Origin: Providencia sneebia DSM 19967
GTDB taxonomy: Bacteria > Pseudomonadota > Gammaproteobacteria > Enterobacterales > Enterobacteriaceae
Length of the DNA: 7,592 bases
Direction: 5' to 3'
Assembly: GCF_000314895.2 (NCBI RefSeq)
Contig: NZ_CM001854.1
Span: 1 to 7,592, forward strand
The first letter of the stretch is position 1. Every line of letters begins with the position of its first letter. A model generated the notes under the pieces. It worked only from the letters and a program-made list of their open reading frames with translations. It ran no database searches and was not told where the DNA came from. The position numbers and the translations under genes are program-made. This document shows positions 1 to 5,263 of the stretch, one piece after another.

Positions 1-559
1 CATTATGCGGTGGAGAATCACCATATTTAACAATGGCTAAGTGAATTTTGGGCAATCGAAACTGCCCTAATGTGATAATTTGCAAAATCCAGTGAATATA
101 AGGAATTTTTAACCTATCCATTCGCCGACAATAAACAACATGCTCCGCAAACATTAAACGAGATTGCTTATCAACAACTTGCAAACTTTGAACCAAGAAA
201 AGGACATCCCAACCTAATTTACGGGCGTGAGCAATCCAATTAATCAAATCTTGACGGCTTTTATCTGCCCAAGATCGGGAATTAAACCACGTTCCACATT
301 CATCAAGTACCAATAACCCGTTTAAATCCTCATTATATGAGGTGTTACCACGCCCTATTGCATCCAAATCAAAAGCAGTGGGTTTATCGGGCACACGGAC
401 TAAATTAATATTCTTAGCCCGATAGCCAAACATTCCCGTAAATGAAATATTTAAATTTGTGGCAACTTTACGCCCTTTCATTAAGTAGTCGCGTATTTTG
501 TAAACGGCTGACAGTGTTTTTCCTGAGCCTAACTTACCCGTTACAAAGTAAACCGCCAT
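1..559 (-). CDS. I: Filamentous phage assembly ATPase pI (Zot family), N-terminal part; continues at 7592
   Basis: pI is the inner-membrane assembly motor of filamentous phages: its cytoplasmic ATPase domain drives extrusion of the ssDNA through the pI/pXI/pIV channel. The first 186 codons are here. A Walker A motif, GKLGSGKT, lies at residues 8-15 and a Walker B motif, LLVLDEC, at 82-88. The stretches ECGTWFN (87-93), HARKLGWD (111-118) and AEHVVYCRR (138-146) look very like fd pI, recalled from memory. The ATG at 559 overlaps the TAA of the upstream gene by one base (TAATG), so translation is probably coupled. The frame is open to base 1, and the leftover base joins the right end of the window (see 7108-7592) to give a protein of about 347 residues. 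The family assignment is secure; the truncation is an artefact of where the circle was cut. Confidence 0.95.
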   Translation of the reverse strand, partial: MAVYFVTGKLGSGKTLSAVYKIRDYLMKGRKVATNLNISFTGMFGYRAKNINLVRVPDKPTAFDLDAIGRGNTSYNEDLNGLLVLDECGTWFNSRSWADKSRQDLINWIAHARKLGWDVLFLVQSLQVVDKQSRLMFAEHVVYCRRMDRLKIPYIHWILQIITLGQFRLPKIHLAIVKYGDSPPHN

Positions 560-963
560 TAGATTATGACTTCCTTATCAAATGGATAACGAGAATAAAC
601 AAGCTCATGAGAGCCATTATCAATCAGTTCTAGCATTTCAAAAAACAAAGAATATGGCGAATAATTTTGATGGTCAGGGATGTTGTAAGAATGTTTTTTA
701 TCTAACAGAATTAGTTTATAAAAACGGGAAAATGAGGGATGTAATCCATTGAAATAAAATTCATTAAAATCATAAAAAGGATAATCCTCTTTTTTAATTA
801 TGGCATCTTTAATTAAAAAAAAGAAACAAGGCAAAAAAATAGCCCGATTAAGCTGGCTTGTTTGTTTTCTTTTCATTGCACTCCCCAAATAATATCGACC
901 GCCGTTTTTATTTCTTACTGTGAAAAATAAATTTGAATACAATTCAATTGGAATATTCATCAT
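559..963 (-). CDS. Unknown 134-residue protein between pVI and pI
   Basis: I do not recognise this protein. It lies in the assembly operon between pVI and pI, where Ff phages have no gene. It has a good ribosome site (AGGAG, 8 bases before the ATG at 963) and starts directly after the pVI stop (TAA then ATGATG). Its own stop overlaps the pI start, so it is tightly coupled and very likely expressed. It is rich in Phe and Tyr (about a fifth of residues). A short hydrophobic stretch, AIFLPCFFFLI, covers residues 41-51 and is too short for a normal membrane span. There is no signal peptide, and a basic patch (KRK) lies at 31-33. It could be an assembly accessory factor or a cytoplasmic partner of pI; this rests on position only. 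A second Met at residue 2 is an equally good start. Confidence 0.8.
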   Translation of the reverse strand: MMNIPIELYSNLFFTVRNKNGGRYYLGSAMKRKQTSQLNRAIFLPCFFFLIKDAIIKKEDYPFYDFNEFYFNGLHPSFSRFYKLILLDKKHSYNIPDHQNYSPYSLFFEMLELIDNGSHELVYSRYPFDKEVII

Positions 964-1302
964 TTAAAATGCTCCTAATGCCATAGCGAGTTTATGTTTC
1001 CAAGATAGAACAAGGGAAAGGATATAAACAGAAACGATAATGTTAAAACATGTTTCAAAATTTGAGGGTAAAAATAAAGAAAACACATCAATAATAGGTG
1101 CTATTTCAGTTATACTGCTATTTATCCAATTAATTAACCCTGAAATAAATCCTGAGAAAACATATGAAAAAACAGCATACGTTATCGCAAATCCAGCCAA
1201 TAATTTAACTGCTTTCCAAACAATGGAGGCAACAACATAAATTCGCCAAGCCGAAAAAATCGCACTCACTAAAGCAGGGATCCAAGCAAATAGTAATGGC
1301 AT
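964..1302 (-). CDS. VI: Minor coat protein pVI
   Basis: pVI sits with pIII at the end of the virion that is extruded last, and helps release the particle from the inner membrane. The protein has 112 residues, the length I recall for fd pVI. It has three hydrophobic segments, at about 5-28, 33-58 and 84-100. The stretch LPSNFETCF (78-86) followed by IIVSV matches the fd region LPSN-x-x-x-CF-x-x-I-x-SV as I remember it. There is no cleavable signal, as expected for pVI. It begins 3 bases after the pIII stop (TAAGTTATG), with a weak purine-rich ribosome site, so it is probably translated by coupling to pIII. Position between pIII and pI supports the call. Confidence 0.9.
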   Translation of the reverse strand: MPLLFAWIPALVSAIFSAWRIYVVASIVWKAVKLLAGFAITYAVFSYVFSGFISGLINWINSSITEIAPIIDVFSLFLPSNFETCFNIIVSVYILSLVLSWKHKLAMALGAF

Positions 1303-1305
1303 AAC

Positions 1306-2736
1306 TTAGCTCTCTTTTGGTTGAGGTTTTAGTGCATTAATTAAAGTGATAAAAACAAACCATAATGTGAAAAACATAAAAATGTAATATAATAACGACT
1401 TTATTTTGTTAATAACGCCACAATCAATCACAACTTCATAAGGTAAACCTTGAAAAATATAAATGGGGGAACATTCTTTATAATGCGGTATTAATTGAGA
1501 TAATGAATTGGATAAAGAATCCATTCCAAATAATGAGGTGACATTAGAATAAGATTTAAAATCAGTGCCATAATCAATAGTCGCACCACCATTAGAATAA
1601 CGGTCAATAGATTGTGTAATATCAATTAATTTATTGCCTTCGGGCAAATGTGAATCTAGCGCTAAAACTTGATTTTTCCAATTTGGAATATCACTGATGC
1701 CATACGGATCACGATGGGTGCTTACTGAATTAATAATATCAGCATACAACGTGTAATCATGAGAATCCCTTGCCTGATTCTCATTTAGCGTCAATTCCGT
1801 CGATGAAAGTCGAAAATGATAGTCAAAAATTTCGCGCCAATCAGCATCGGGTTTACTCTCGACTTTCAAATAATCATCAACGTTTGATAACGTTTTATCA
1901 ATTCGATTTGTGGAGTCACTAATATTATTGGTATTTTTATTTATTTTATCTAAAACTTGTGAATACTCACCGTTTCCACTGCCGCCTTCATTACCACCAT
2001 TGTTACCATTCCCTCCCTCATTGCCACCGCCTTCGTTACCCCCTTCATTACCACCGTTATTATCATTGGGTGTACCTGTAGAATCACCATAATTAGGGTC
2101 AGCAACACCCACAGGACGCCAATCAGCGGCAATACGATCACCCACAATCACACCAATAGATGTTGATTCGTATTTACACCCTTCATAATTAGCAACATAA
2201 TTCCCTGATGAATCTTTGCGAGCAGGTGAAAATGAGTAGTTTTTTAAAACAGGTTGAGATTTACAGTAATTTTCAAGTGATCCCCCTTCAATCGTAGGAC
2301 AGCCATAGGTTTTATTTAAGGAGTTTTCAGAATAGACTTTTTCATTAGGGCAATAAAATGCCGTGTAATTATATTGTACAACGACCGAATTGATTTTATC
2401 TGAGGATGAATACGTGTCTTTATCTTCAACCCAATCCACAATACAGGTCACATTCGTATATTTTAATGAAATATATCTTCCCCCTTTTCTTTCCGGTAAT
2501 CCAATATAAGAAACACCTGAAAAAGTTGCAGCAGGAAATTGGTATGTTCCTTTATAACAGTTCAACGCTTGAGAATTTGAAATGTCCGTTGATGTAAAAA
2601 AAGGAACAGACCAATACCCTGTGTCGGGGGAATATTCAGAATAGTTATAATCAAATTTACCCTGAGTGACAGGATAATCTTTTATCGCAGAAAAAGATGA
2701 TAACGGGAATAATAAAAACCATAGAAGAAAGCGCAT
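1306..2736 (-). CDS. III: Attachment/minor coat protein pIII
   Basis: pIII-type adsorption protein at the tip of the virion, expected to bind the host receptor (pilus and Tol proteins in known relatives) and to end assembly. Residues 1-17 form a signal peptide, with likely cleavage after SFSA. The N-terminal domain (about 18-210) has six cysteines (60, 98, 129, 146, 158, 187), enough for three disulfides. A low-complexity Gly/Asn/Glu linker covers about 225-256. A helical C-terminal domain follows, with Cys 422 and 439. A membrane anchor lies at about 449-466, followed by a short cytoplasmic tail ending KPQPKES. This layout (signal, receptor domain, glycine linker, C domain, anchor) is that of Ff pIII. 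The N-terminal domain is not one I recognise, so the receptor cannot be named. The ribosome site is AAGGA, 9 bases before the ATG, just past the central hairpin. Confidence 0.9.
   Translation of the reverse strand: MRFLLWFLLFPLSSFSAIKDYPVTQGKFDYNYSEYSPDTGYWSVPFFTSTDISNSQALNCYKGTYQFPAATFSGVSYIGLPERKGGRYISLKYTNVTCIVDWVEDKDTYSSSDKINSVVVQYNYTAFYCPNEKVYSENSLNKTYGCPTIEGGSLENYCKSQPVLKNYSFSPARKDSSGNYVANYEGCKYESTSIGVIVGDRIAADWRPVGVADPNYGDSTGTPNDNNGGNEGGNEGGGNEGGNGNNGGNEGGSGNGEYSQVLDKINKNTNNISDSTNRIDKTLSNVDDYLKVESKPDADWREIFDYHFRLSSTELTLNENQARDSHDYTLYADIINSVSTHRDPYGISDIPNWKNQVLALDSHLPEGNKLIDITQSIDRYSNGGATIDYGTDFKSYSNVTSLFGMDSLSNSLSQLIPHYKECSPIYIFQGLPYEVVIDCGVINKIKSLLYYIFMFFTLWFVFITLINALKPQPKES
1969..2064 (-). 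repeat. Imperfect short tandem repeats coding the glycine-rich linker of pIII
   Basis: Repeated GGTAATGAAGG-like units (minus strand) encode GGNEGG and GGGNEGG blocks, residues about 225-256 of pIII. Such linkers separate the pIII domains in Ff phages. The repeats could change copy number by slippage and so vary linker length. Confidence 0.75.
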
Positions 2737-2748
2737 AATTTAATTCCT

Positions 2749-2775
2749 TTAATAGAGGGCTATGCCCCCTATTAA
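2749..2775 (-). terminator. Hairpin between pVIII and pIII genes (central terminator position)
   Basis: Plus-strand arms TTAATAGAGGGC and GCCCCCTATTAA pair over 12 bases with one A/C mismatch and a 3-base TAT loop. It lies in the 49-base gap between the pVIII stop and pIII start, where Ff phages have a rho-independent terminator that holds down pIII relative to pVIII. No long T run follows on the minus strand (it reads AAAGGAATT, the pIII ribosome site), so termination may be partial, or the hairpin may protect the upstream pVIII mRNA. Confidence 0.6.
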
Positions 2776-2785
2776 TTAATAAGTA

Positions 2786-3022
2786 TTAAACTTTGTTAGA
2801 TACTTTTTTGAATAATTTAATGGCAAGGAAACCGCCGACAACAAGAGCAATCACGGGCCATGCTAAATCAATCATTCCCGTTGCTGTTTCACCAATAGAC
2901 GTAATCGCATCTTGAGCAGGTTGTGGAATAGATGATTCCGCTGCAAGTGCAACCGTTGGTAAAACGACAGAAGAAACAACAATTGATGCAGCAAACAGTT
3001 TTGATTTAATAGATTTCAACAT
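2786..3022 (-). CDS. VIII: Major coat protein pVIII precursor
   Basis: The protein has 78 residues: a signal peptide of about 27 (basic start MLKSIKSK, hydrophobic core, cleavage after ALA) and a mature coat protein of about 51 starting AESSIPQ. The mature protein has the classic layout: an acidic/amphipathic N-terminus, a hydrophobic middle containing WPVIALVVGG, and a basic DNA-facing tail LFKKVSNKV. This is strikingly close to the IKe coat (WPVV near the middle, tail RLFKKFSSK) as I recall it. The start is set by TGGAGT 8 bases upstream of ATG 3022. The frame is also open further up to a TTG at 3127, but that extension overlaps the pIX gene and lacks a signal-peptide start, so I reject it. 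Thousands of copies per virion are expected, which needs strong expression (see the promoter at 3036-3064). Confidence 0.95.
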   Translation of the reverse strand: MLKSIKSKLFAASIVVSSVVLPTVALAAESSIPQPAQDAITSIGETATGMIDLAWPVIALVVGGFLAIKLFKKVSNKV

Positions 3023-3035
3023 ATAAAACTCCAAA

Positions 3036-3064
3036 TTAAGATAACTCACGAGTGAGTCGGTCAA
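3036..3064 (-). promoter_or_regulatory. Candidate pVIII promoter with a palindrome in its spacer
   Basis: On the minus strand, TTGACC (3064-3059) is followed after 17 bases by TCTTAA (3041-3036), ending 13 bases before the pVIII start codon. The -35 matches consensus at 5 of 6 positions; the -10 is poor. The spacer holds a perfect inverted repeat, ACTCAC-GA-GTGAGT (3044-3057), which could be an operator. The promoter would lie inside the pIX gene, as Ff phages also start extra transcripts before gene VIII. Speculative. Confidence 0.3.
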
Positions 3065-3137
3065 AGAAACCGAATAAATATCCGGCAGAGAATCCCGAAG
3101 CAACAAGAATAGATAAATACCCAGCAAGCTCTAACAT
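3036..3137 (-). CDS. IX: Minor coat protein pIX-like, 33 residues
   Basis: A 33-codon gene, ATG at 3137 and TAA at 3036-3038. The protein begins MLELAGYLSILVASGFSAG and ends FFDRLTRELS. It has one hydrophobic helix (about 5-25) and a charged C-terminus, the form of fd pIX (32 residues, ending in a TRLME-type tail as I recall). pVII and pIX cap the end of the virion that leaves the cell first. GAGGT lies 6 bases upstream of the ATG and overlaps the pVII stop region, so the two are probably translated together. The pVIII ribosome site begins right after its stop. Position between pVII and pVIII strongly supports the call. Confidence 0.85.
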   Translation of the reverse strand: MLELAGYLSILVASGFSAGYLFGFFDRLTRELS

Positions 3138-3139
3138 AA

Positions 3140-3250
3140 TTACCTCGGCGAAGATAATCGCCCACAAATAAATGACAATAGAAAAATAATAAAGCCGAGA
3201 GATATATAAATATAATCTCTCATTTCAATCATTATTTGAGGGTCAATCAT
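3140..3250 (-). CDS. VII: Minor coat protein pVII-like, 36 residues
   Basis: A 36-codon gene, ATG at 3250 and TAA at 3140-3142. The protein begins MIDPQIMIEMRDYIYISLG and ends CGRLSSPR. A short polar N-terminus, a hydrophobic helix at about 14-29 and a basic end match fd pVII (33 residues, single helix, short C-terminus). Only 2 bases separate its stop from the pIX start. The ribosome site is weak (GGAA about 10 bases upstream), so it may depend on coupling to the gene above. pVII and pIX begin assembly by recognising the packaging hairpin in known Ff phages. Confidence 0.82.
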   Translation of the reverse strand: MIDPQIMIEMRDYIYISLGFIIFLLSFICGRLSSPR

Positions 3251-3278
3251 GATTTAAAATTCCAGTTATCCATAAATG

Positions 3279-3473
3279 TTATTTCTTTGGTAATAATGGT
3301 TTACCATCAAAGCGAATCAATGAATCTGAAACATACTGATACTGCTTTTTAAGCTGTAAGGGTTGGTGTTGGATCGCAGAAAAATGAAGATGATCGTTAT
3401 AGCTATTCAACAATTGAGCATTAAGCAATTGTCGATCATGATTTTTAAAATAATGCTGATTATTTAGATTCAT
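3279..3473 (-). CDS. Small basic protein of unknown function, first gene of the coat operon
   Basis: I do not recognise this 64-residue protein. It has AAAGG 7 bases upstream of its ATG and sits 28 bases before pVII, in the place where Ff phages encode the ssDNA-binding protein pV. It is rich in Gln, Asn, Leu and His. It has 8 Lys/Arg against 4 Asp and no Glu, so it should be basic. It does not show the pV beta-barrel pattern as I remember it from fd or IKe. There is no signal peptide or membrane segment. It could be a DNA- or RNA-binding protein that replaces pV, or a regulator; both are guesses from position and charge. It is the first gene downstream of the leftward promoter at 3536-3564. 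Confidence 0.72.
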   Translation of the reverse strand: MNLNNQHYFKNHDRQLLNAQLLNSYNDHLHFSAIQHQPLQLKKQYQYVSDSLIRFDGKPLLPKK

Positions 3474-3496
3474 TATTTACCTTTCTTACCATTTAC

Positions 3497-3614
3497 CTCA
3501 TTAGCTTTTGAACTAATGAGTTCTTTATGACGTTAAATCTACCCTAATGAGTTCATTAGCTCAAGAGTTAATTAAAATAAATTGAGTTAATGAGATAATA
3601 TGTTCATTAACTCA
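3497..3614. promoter_or_regulatory. Operator array of TAATGAG/CTCATTA inverted repeats
   Basis: Three inverted repeats lie in the divergent gap between the coat operon and the plus-strand cassette. They are CTCATTAG (3497-3504) with CTAATGAG (3513-3520), spacer 8; CTAATGA (3544-3550) with TCATTAG (3553-3559), spacer 2; and TGAGTTAATGA (3583-3593) with TCATTAACTCA (3604-3614), spacer 10. All share the half-site TAATGA, usually followed by G. Clustered short half-sites are typical of ribbon-helix-helix repressors, and such a protein is encoded right next door (3641-3865). The middle repeat falls inside the spacer of the leftward promoter. The likely role is the switch that turns phage gene expression on and off, comparable to RstR sites in CTXphi. 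Confidence 0.75.
3536..3564 (-). promoter_or_regulatory. Candidate leftward promoter for the coat operon
   Basis: On the minus strand, TTGAGC (3564-3559) and TAGATT (3541-3536) are 17 bases apart, each matching the sigma-70 consensus at 4 of 6 positions. The -10 box lies about 60 bases upstream of the first gene of the leftward operon (ATG 3473). The spacer contains the repeat CTAATGA-GT-TCATTAG, so a bound repressor would block polymerase directly. Confidence 0.5.
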
Positions 3615-3640
3615 TTGAATTTTGAATTAGGAGTCATGAC

Positions 3641-3865
3641 ATGGCACCAAAAAGAAAGACATATAACATTACTGAAGAAAGACAACTGAGATTAGAGCGT
3701 CTTGCTATACATGTAAGCCAACGAATAGGAAAACAGATTAGGTGGTCTGAACTATTAACTTATCTTATTGATAAATTTGATAAAGAAGCTGCGGATGAAA
3801 TTATTTCCGAACATGAAATTGAAAATCGCCCTAAGTTAAGCGATTTTTTTGAGAAGAAAAATTAG
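3641..3865 (+). CDS. Ribbon-helix-helix-like DNA-binding regulator, probable phage repressor
   Basis: A 74-residue basic protein. Residues 3-10 (PKRKTYNI) would form the DNA-contacting beta strand, with a first helix at about 12-28 and a second at about 33-46 starting at RWSELL. The segment GKQIRWSELL matches the usual turn and helix-B start of the ribbon-helix-helix fold. A charged tail follows. AGGAG stands 8 bases before the ATG; the earlier ATG at 3636 is out of frame. It is transcribed away from the coat operon and lies directly beside the inverted-repeat array, which fits an autoregulating repressor in the position of CTXphi RstR. The fold is inferred by eye; an alternative is a copy-number or ParG-like regulator. 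Confidence 0.7.
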   Translation: MAPKRKTYNITEERQLRLERLAIHVSQRIGKQIRWSELLTYLIDKFDKEAADEIISEHEIENRPKLSDFFEKKN

Positions 3866-3903
3866 CATTACTTTTAAATATAATGAAGATAGAGGTATAA
3901 CTT

Positions 3904-4296
3904 ATGGAATTTGAAGAGCTTATTGAATATGTAAACAATAGGTTTCCTTTGTACAATGAAGATGTTAAAAAACAATTAGTTGAAACAATTCGTTGGATAA
4001 ACGTAGAAACAGAACAAGATAAAGTAACTGATGACTTAAAATGCAAAGCAGCAAGAGAAATCATAAAATGCTGTAGAGATTCACCTATACCTGAAATCAA
4101 AATAGCGTTATTAAATCTCGTCCTTTCGGAATTTATAAAAAATCCACTAAGCATAGATATTCCTGATGTTGAAAGTGCTTTATGGCTAGTAAGAGATTTA
4201 ACATATGGACATCCCCAAATACCGCCGACACTCCCTATTAAACCCATTGACCGGAGTAAAATGTTTAGCAAAATCAAACGAGCTAAAATGGATTAA
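3904..4296 (+). CDS. Unknown 130-residue helical protein
   Basis: I do not recognise this protein. It has AGAGGT 8 bases before its ATG and follows the regulator gene by 38 bases, so the two are probably co-transcribed. It looks mostly helical, is acidic at the start (MEFEELIEYV), has cysteines at 47, 56 and 57, a proline-rich stretch at about 104-115 (HPQIPPTLPIKP) and a basic tail (SKIKRAKMD). There is no signal peptide, membrane span or catalytic motif. It is too small for a normal rolling-circle initiator and shows no HUH motif or paired catalytic tyrosines. Possible roles are superinfection immunity, phage defence or help in replication; none is shown by the sequence. Confidence 0.78.
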   Translation: MEFEELIEYVNNRFPLYNEDVKKQLVETIRWINVETEQDKVTDDLKCKAAREIIKCCRDSPIPEIKIALLNLVLSEFIKNPLSIDIPDVESALWLVRDLTYGHPQIPPTLPIKPIDRSKMFSKIKRAKMD

Positions 4297-4331
4297 TAAA
4301 AACTACTTATAATTTTATAAAAGGAAACGAA

Positions 4332-4751
4332 ATGGCAGATATAGCTTCAATTACAGCAGGTTTAAACGCAGTTAAACTGGCATTTAATATTGCAAAAGAT
4401 ATGAAAGAAGCAACCGCGGCATATAACGAAGCGGAATTTCGACTAAAACTTAGTGAGTTATATGTAAATTTAAGTGATGCAAGAATAAATCTTGCTGATG
4501 CTAAACAAGAAATTATTGACCTACAAGCGGAGATCAATAACCTTCAAGGTAAGTTAAAAACCGCTGATGAATTAGAATTTCGAGATGGATTTTACTATAG
4601 AATAGAAGAAATTGATGGTAAGCCAAACGGGCCATTCTGCCCAAAATGTTATGAAGGTAATGACAATAAATTATCAACCGTCATGAAAGCAACCGGAATT
4701 CATAGTCATTTTGGTAAAAAATATTGCCATGAATGCCAAAGTCATTTTTAA
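4332..4751 (+). CDS. Coiled-coil protein with C-terminal zinc ribbon, prophage accessory type
   Basis: A 139-residue protein. The N-terminus (about 4-28) is a helix of the form seen in many enterobacterial prophage proteins that begin MADIAS and run into AFNIAKD. A likely coiled coil covers about 35-80, followed by a short beta region (FRDGFYYRIEEIDG, 83-96). Two CxxC pairs, CPKC (103-106) and CHEC (132-135), would bind one zinc ion. I recall this layout from small accessory proteins of lambdoid phages whose role is unknown to me. AAGGAAA lies just before the ATG, and the gene follows its neighbour by 35 bases, so it is the last gene of the cassette. Its stop lies 7 bases before the first Xer-like site, placing the cassette at the end of the prophage once integrated. 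It may act in immunity or defence; this is inference. Confidence 0.8.
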   Translation: MADIASITAGLNAVKLAFNIAKDMKEATAAYNEAEFRLKLSELYVNLSDARINLADAKQEIIDLQAEINNLQGKLKTADELEFRDGFYYRIEEIDGKPNGPFCPKCYEGNDNKLSTVMKATGIHSHFGKKYCHECQSHF

Positions 4752-4757
4752 GTTATT

Positions 4758-4880
4758 GGCTCGCATAATGCGCTCTATGTGTAAAGACGAACCCTCCCGA
4801 TTGCGGTAAGCCCCAAAACCATTCTACCGCAATCGCTCAGAACCCTTTTGTAACATAGCGACATATATATTATGCGAACC
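4758..4880. other. CTX-type attP: two inverted dif-like Xer sites joined by a hairpin
   Basis: Site 1 (plus strand) is GGCTCGCATAA (4758-4768), TGCGCT (4769-4774), CTATGTGTAAA (4775-4785). Its XerC-type arm matches the E. coli dif arm at 9 of 11 positions and its XerD-type arm at 7 of 11, with the normal 6-base centre. Site 2 (minus strand) is GGTTCGCATAA (4880-4870), an 11-base centre, then CTATGTTACAA (4858-4848), matching at 10 and 8 of 11. The sites face each other about 60 bases apart. An 11-base perfect inverted repeat lies between them, CGATTGCGGTA (4798-4808) and TACCGCAATCG (4825-4835). Folded as ssDNA, the region forms one long stem with a bulge between the Xer arms. CTXphi attP has this design: its ssDNA folds into a dif-like site that XerC/XerD join to chromosomal dif. 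Confidence 0.8.
4798..4835. repeat. Perfect 11-base inverted repeat inside attP
   Basis: Arms CGATTGCGGTA and TACCGCAATCG are separated by 16 bases. This forms the upper stem of the attP fold. Because it follows the plus-strand cassette and is followed by CCCTTTTGT, it could also end plus-strand transcripts weakly. Confidence 0.8.
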
Positions 4881-4889
4881 TAAGTATGA

Positions 4890-4905
4890 AATGAAGAAAT
4901 CCAGC
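4890..4905 (+). repeat. Direct repeat AATGAAGAAATCCAGC, copy 1
   Basis: An exact 16-base match to 5248-5263, both copies next to a CCAGC/GCTGG hairpin. A chance match of this length is unlikely in a 7.6-kb genome. The two copies bracket the gene at 4948-5244 and could arise from duplication of a terminator during acquisition of that gene. Confidence 0.8.
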
Positions 4906-4916
4906 GTTCTTGCTGG
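4890..4916 (-). terminator. Terminator-like hairpin after the 98-residue gene
   Basis: Arms CCAGC (4901-4905) and GCTGG (4912-4916) with a 6-base loop are followed on the minus strand by ATTTCTTCATTT, a T-rich tail. It lies 31 bases past the stop of the minus-strand gene at 4948. The 16 bases at 4890-4905 are repeated exactly at 5248-5263. Confidence 0.55.
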
Positions 4917-4947
4917 TTAATTGTGTTGGTTAGTTTAGGCGTTAAAA

Positions 4948-5244
4948 TCAGAAAATAAAGTCTATCCAGCGGTTTTGATGTTCTTCAGGTAAATCGGCTT
5001 TGTCTAAAAACATACGATAACAAACAATGTGCCCTGAATGAGTAACTTGCTGCACTGAAACAAACCCATCACCGAATTCAGCTTGTGACCAATCCTCTGT
5101 CAATTTTTTACGTGCTGCCATGTTCAGCTCAGACTTTTGGCTCAACAAGTCAATCACCATCGGCAAAGACAAATTATTTAACCTTGCTTGGATCAGTAAA
5201 CCAGATAAAAATTGCTTATTCTGTTTTATCAGTTTTCTTTTCAT
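4948..5244 (-). CDS. Unknown protein of about 98 residues next to attP
   Basis: I do not recognise this protein. From ATG 5244 it starts MKRKLIKQNKQFLSG, a basic helical N-terminus, and ends in DLPEEHQNRWIDFIF. The middle (FGDGFVSVQQVTHSGHIVCYRMF) looks like beta strands. There is no signal peptide or membrane segment, so it is probably cytoplasmic. The start is uncertain: a GTG at 5265 adds 7 residues, and neither start has a good ribosome site. The hairpin at 5257-5276 covers the region just upstream, so translation may be low or controlled. It lies between two copies of a 16-base repeat and is the last minus-strand gene before attP, the place where CTXphi carries accessory cargo. Confidence 0.62.
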   Translation of the reverse strand: MKRKLIKQNKQFLSGLLIQARLNNLSLPMVIDLLSQKSELNMAARKKLTEDWSQAEFGDGFVSVQQVTHSGHIVCYRMFLDKADLPEEHQNRWIDFIF

Positions 5245-5247
5245 GGC

Positions 5248-5263
5248 AATGAAGAAATCCAGC
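5248..5263 (+). repeat. Direct repeat AATGAAGAAATCCAGC, copy 2
   Basis: The second exact copy of the 16-base unit at 4890-4905. It overlaps the terminator-like hairpin downstream of the secreted-protein gene and the alternative GTG start at 5265. Confidence 0.8.

Noticed and set aside
442..633. Plus-strand frames over gene I, pVI, pIII and pI C-terminus (442-633, 1040-1240, 2406-2597, 7162-7362)
   Set aside because: All are antisense to strongly supported phage genes and show no ribosome site or recognisable protein features.
1910..2147. Proline-rich plus-strand frame (1910-2092) and a second minus-strand frame (1950-2147)
   Set aside because: Both are shadows of the repetitive glycine-linker DNA of pIII, without ribosome sites.
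2746..2755. CTTTAATAG resembling part of the Ff plus-origin nick region
   Set aside because: It lies inside the pVIII-pIII hairpin in a short gap between coat genes. The surrounding origin sequence is absent and no gene II protein is encoded.
2786..3127. 113-residue version of the coat protein starting at TTG 3127
   Set aside because: The extension overlaps the pIX gene, has no ribosome site and hides the signal peptide. ATG 3022 has a good ribosome site and gives a normal pVIII precursor.
3831..4537. Minus-strand open frames opposite the plus-strand cassette (3831-4277, 4307-4537)
   Set aside because: They lie antisense to genes with good ribosome sites and coupled spacing. Their products are Ser/Ile-rich, typical of antisense translation.
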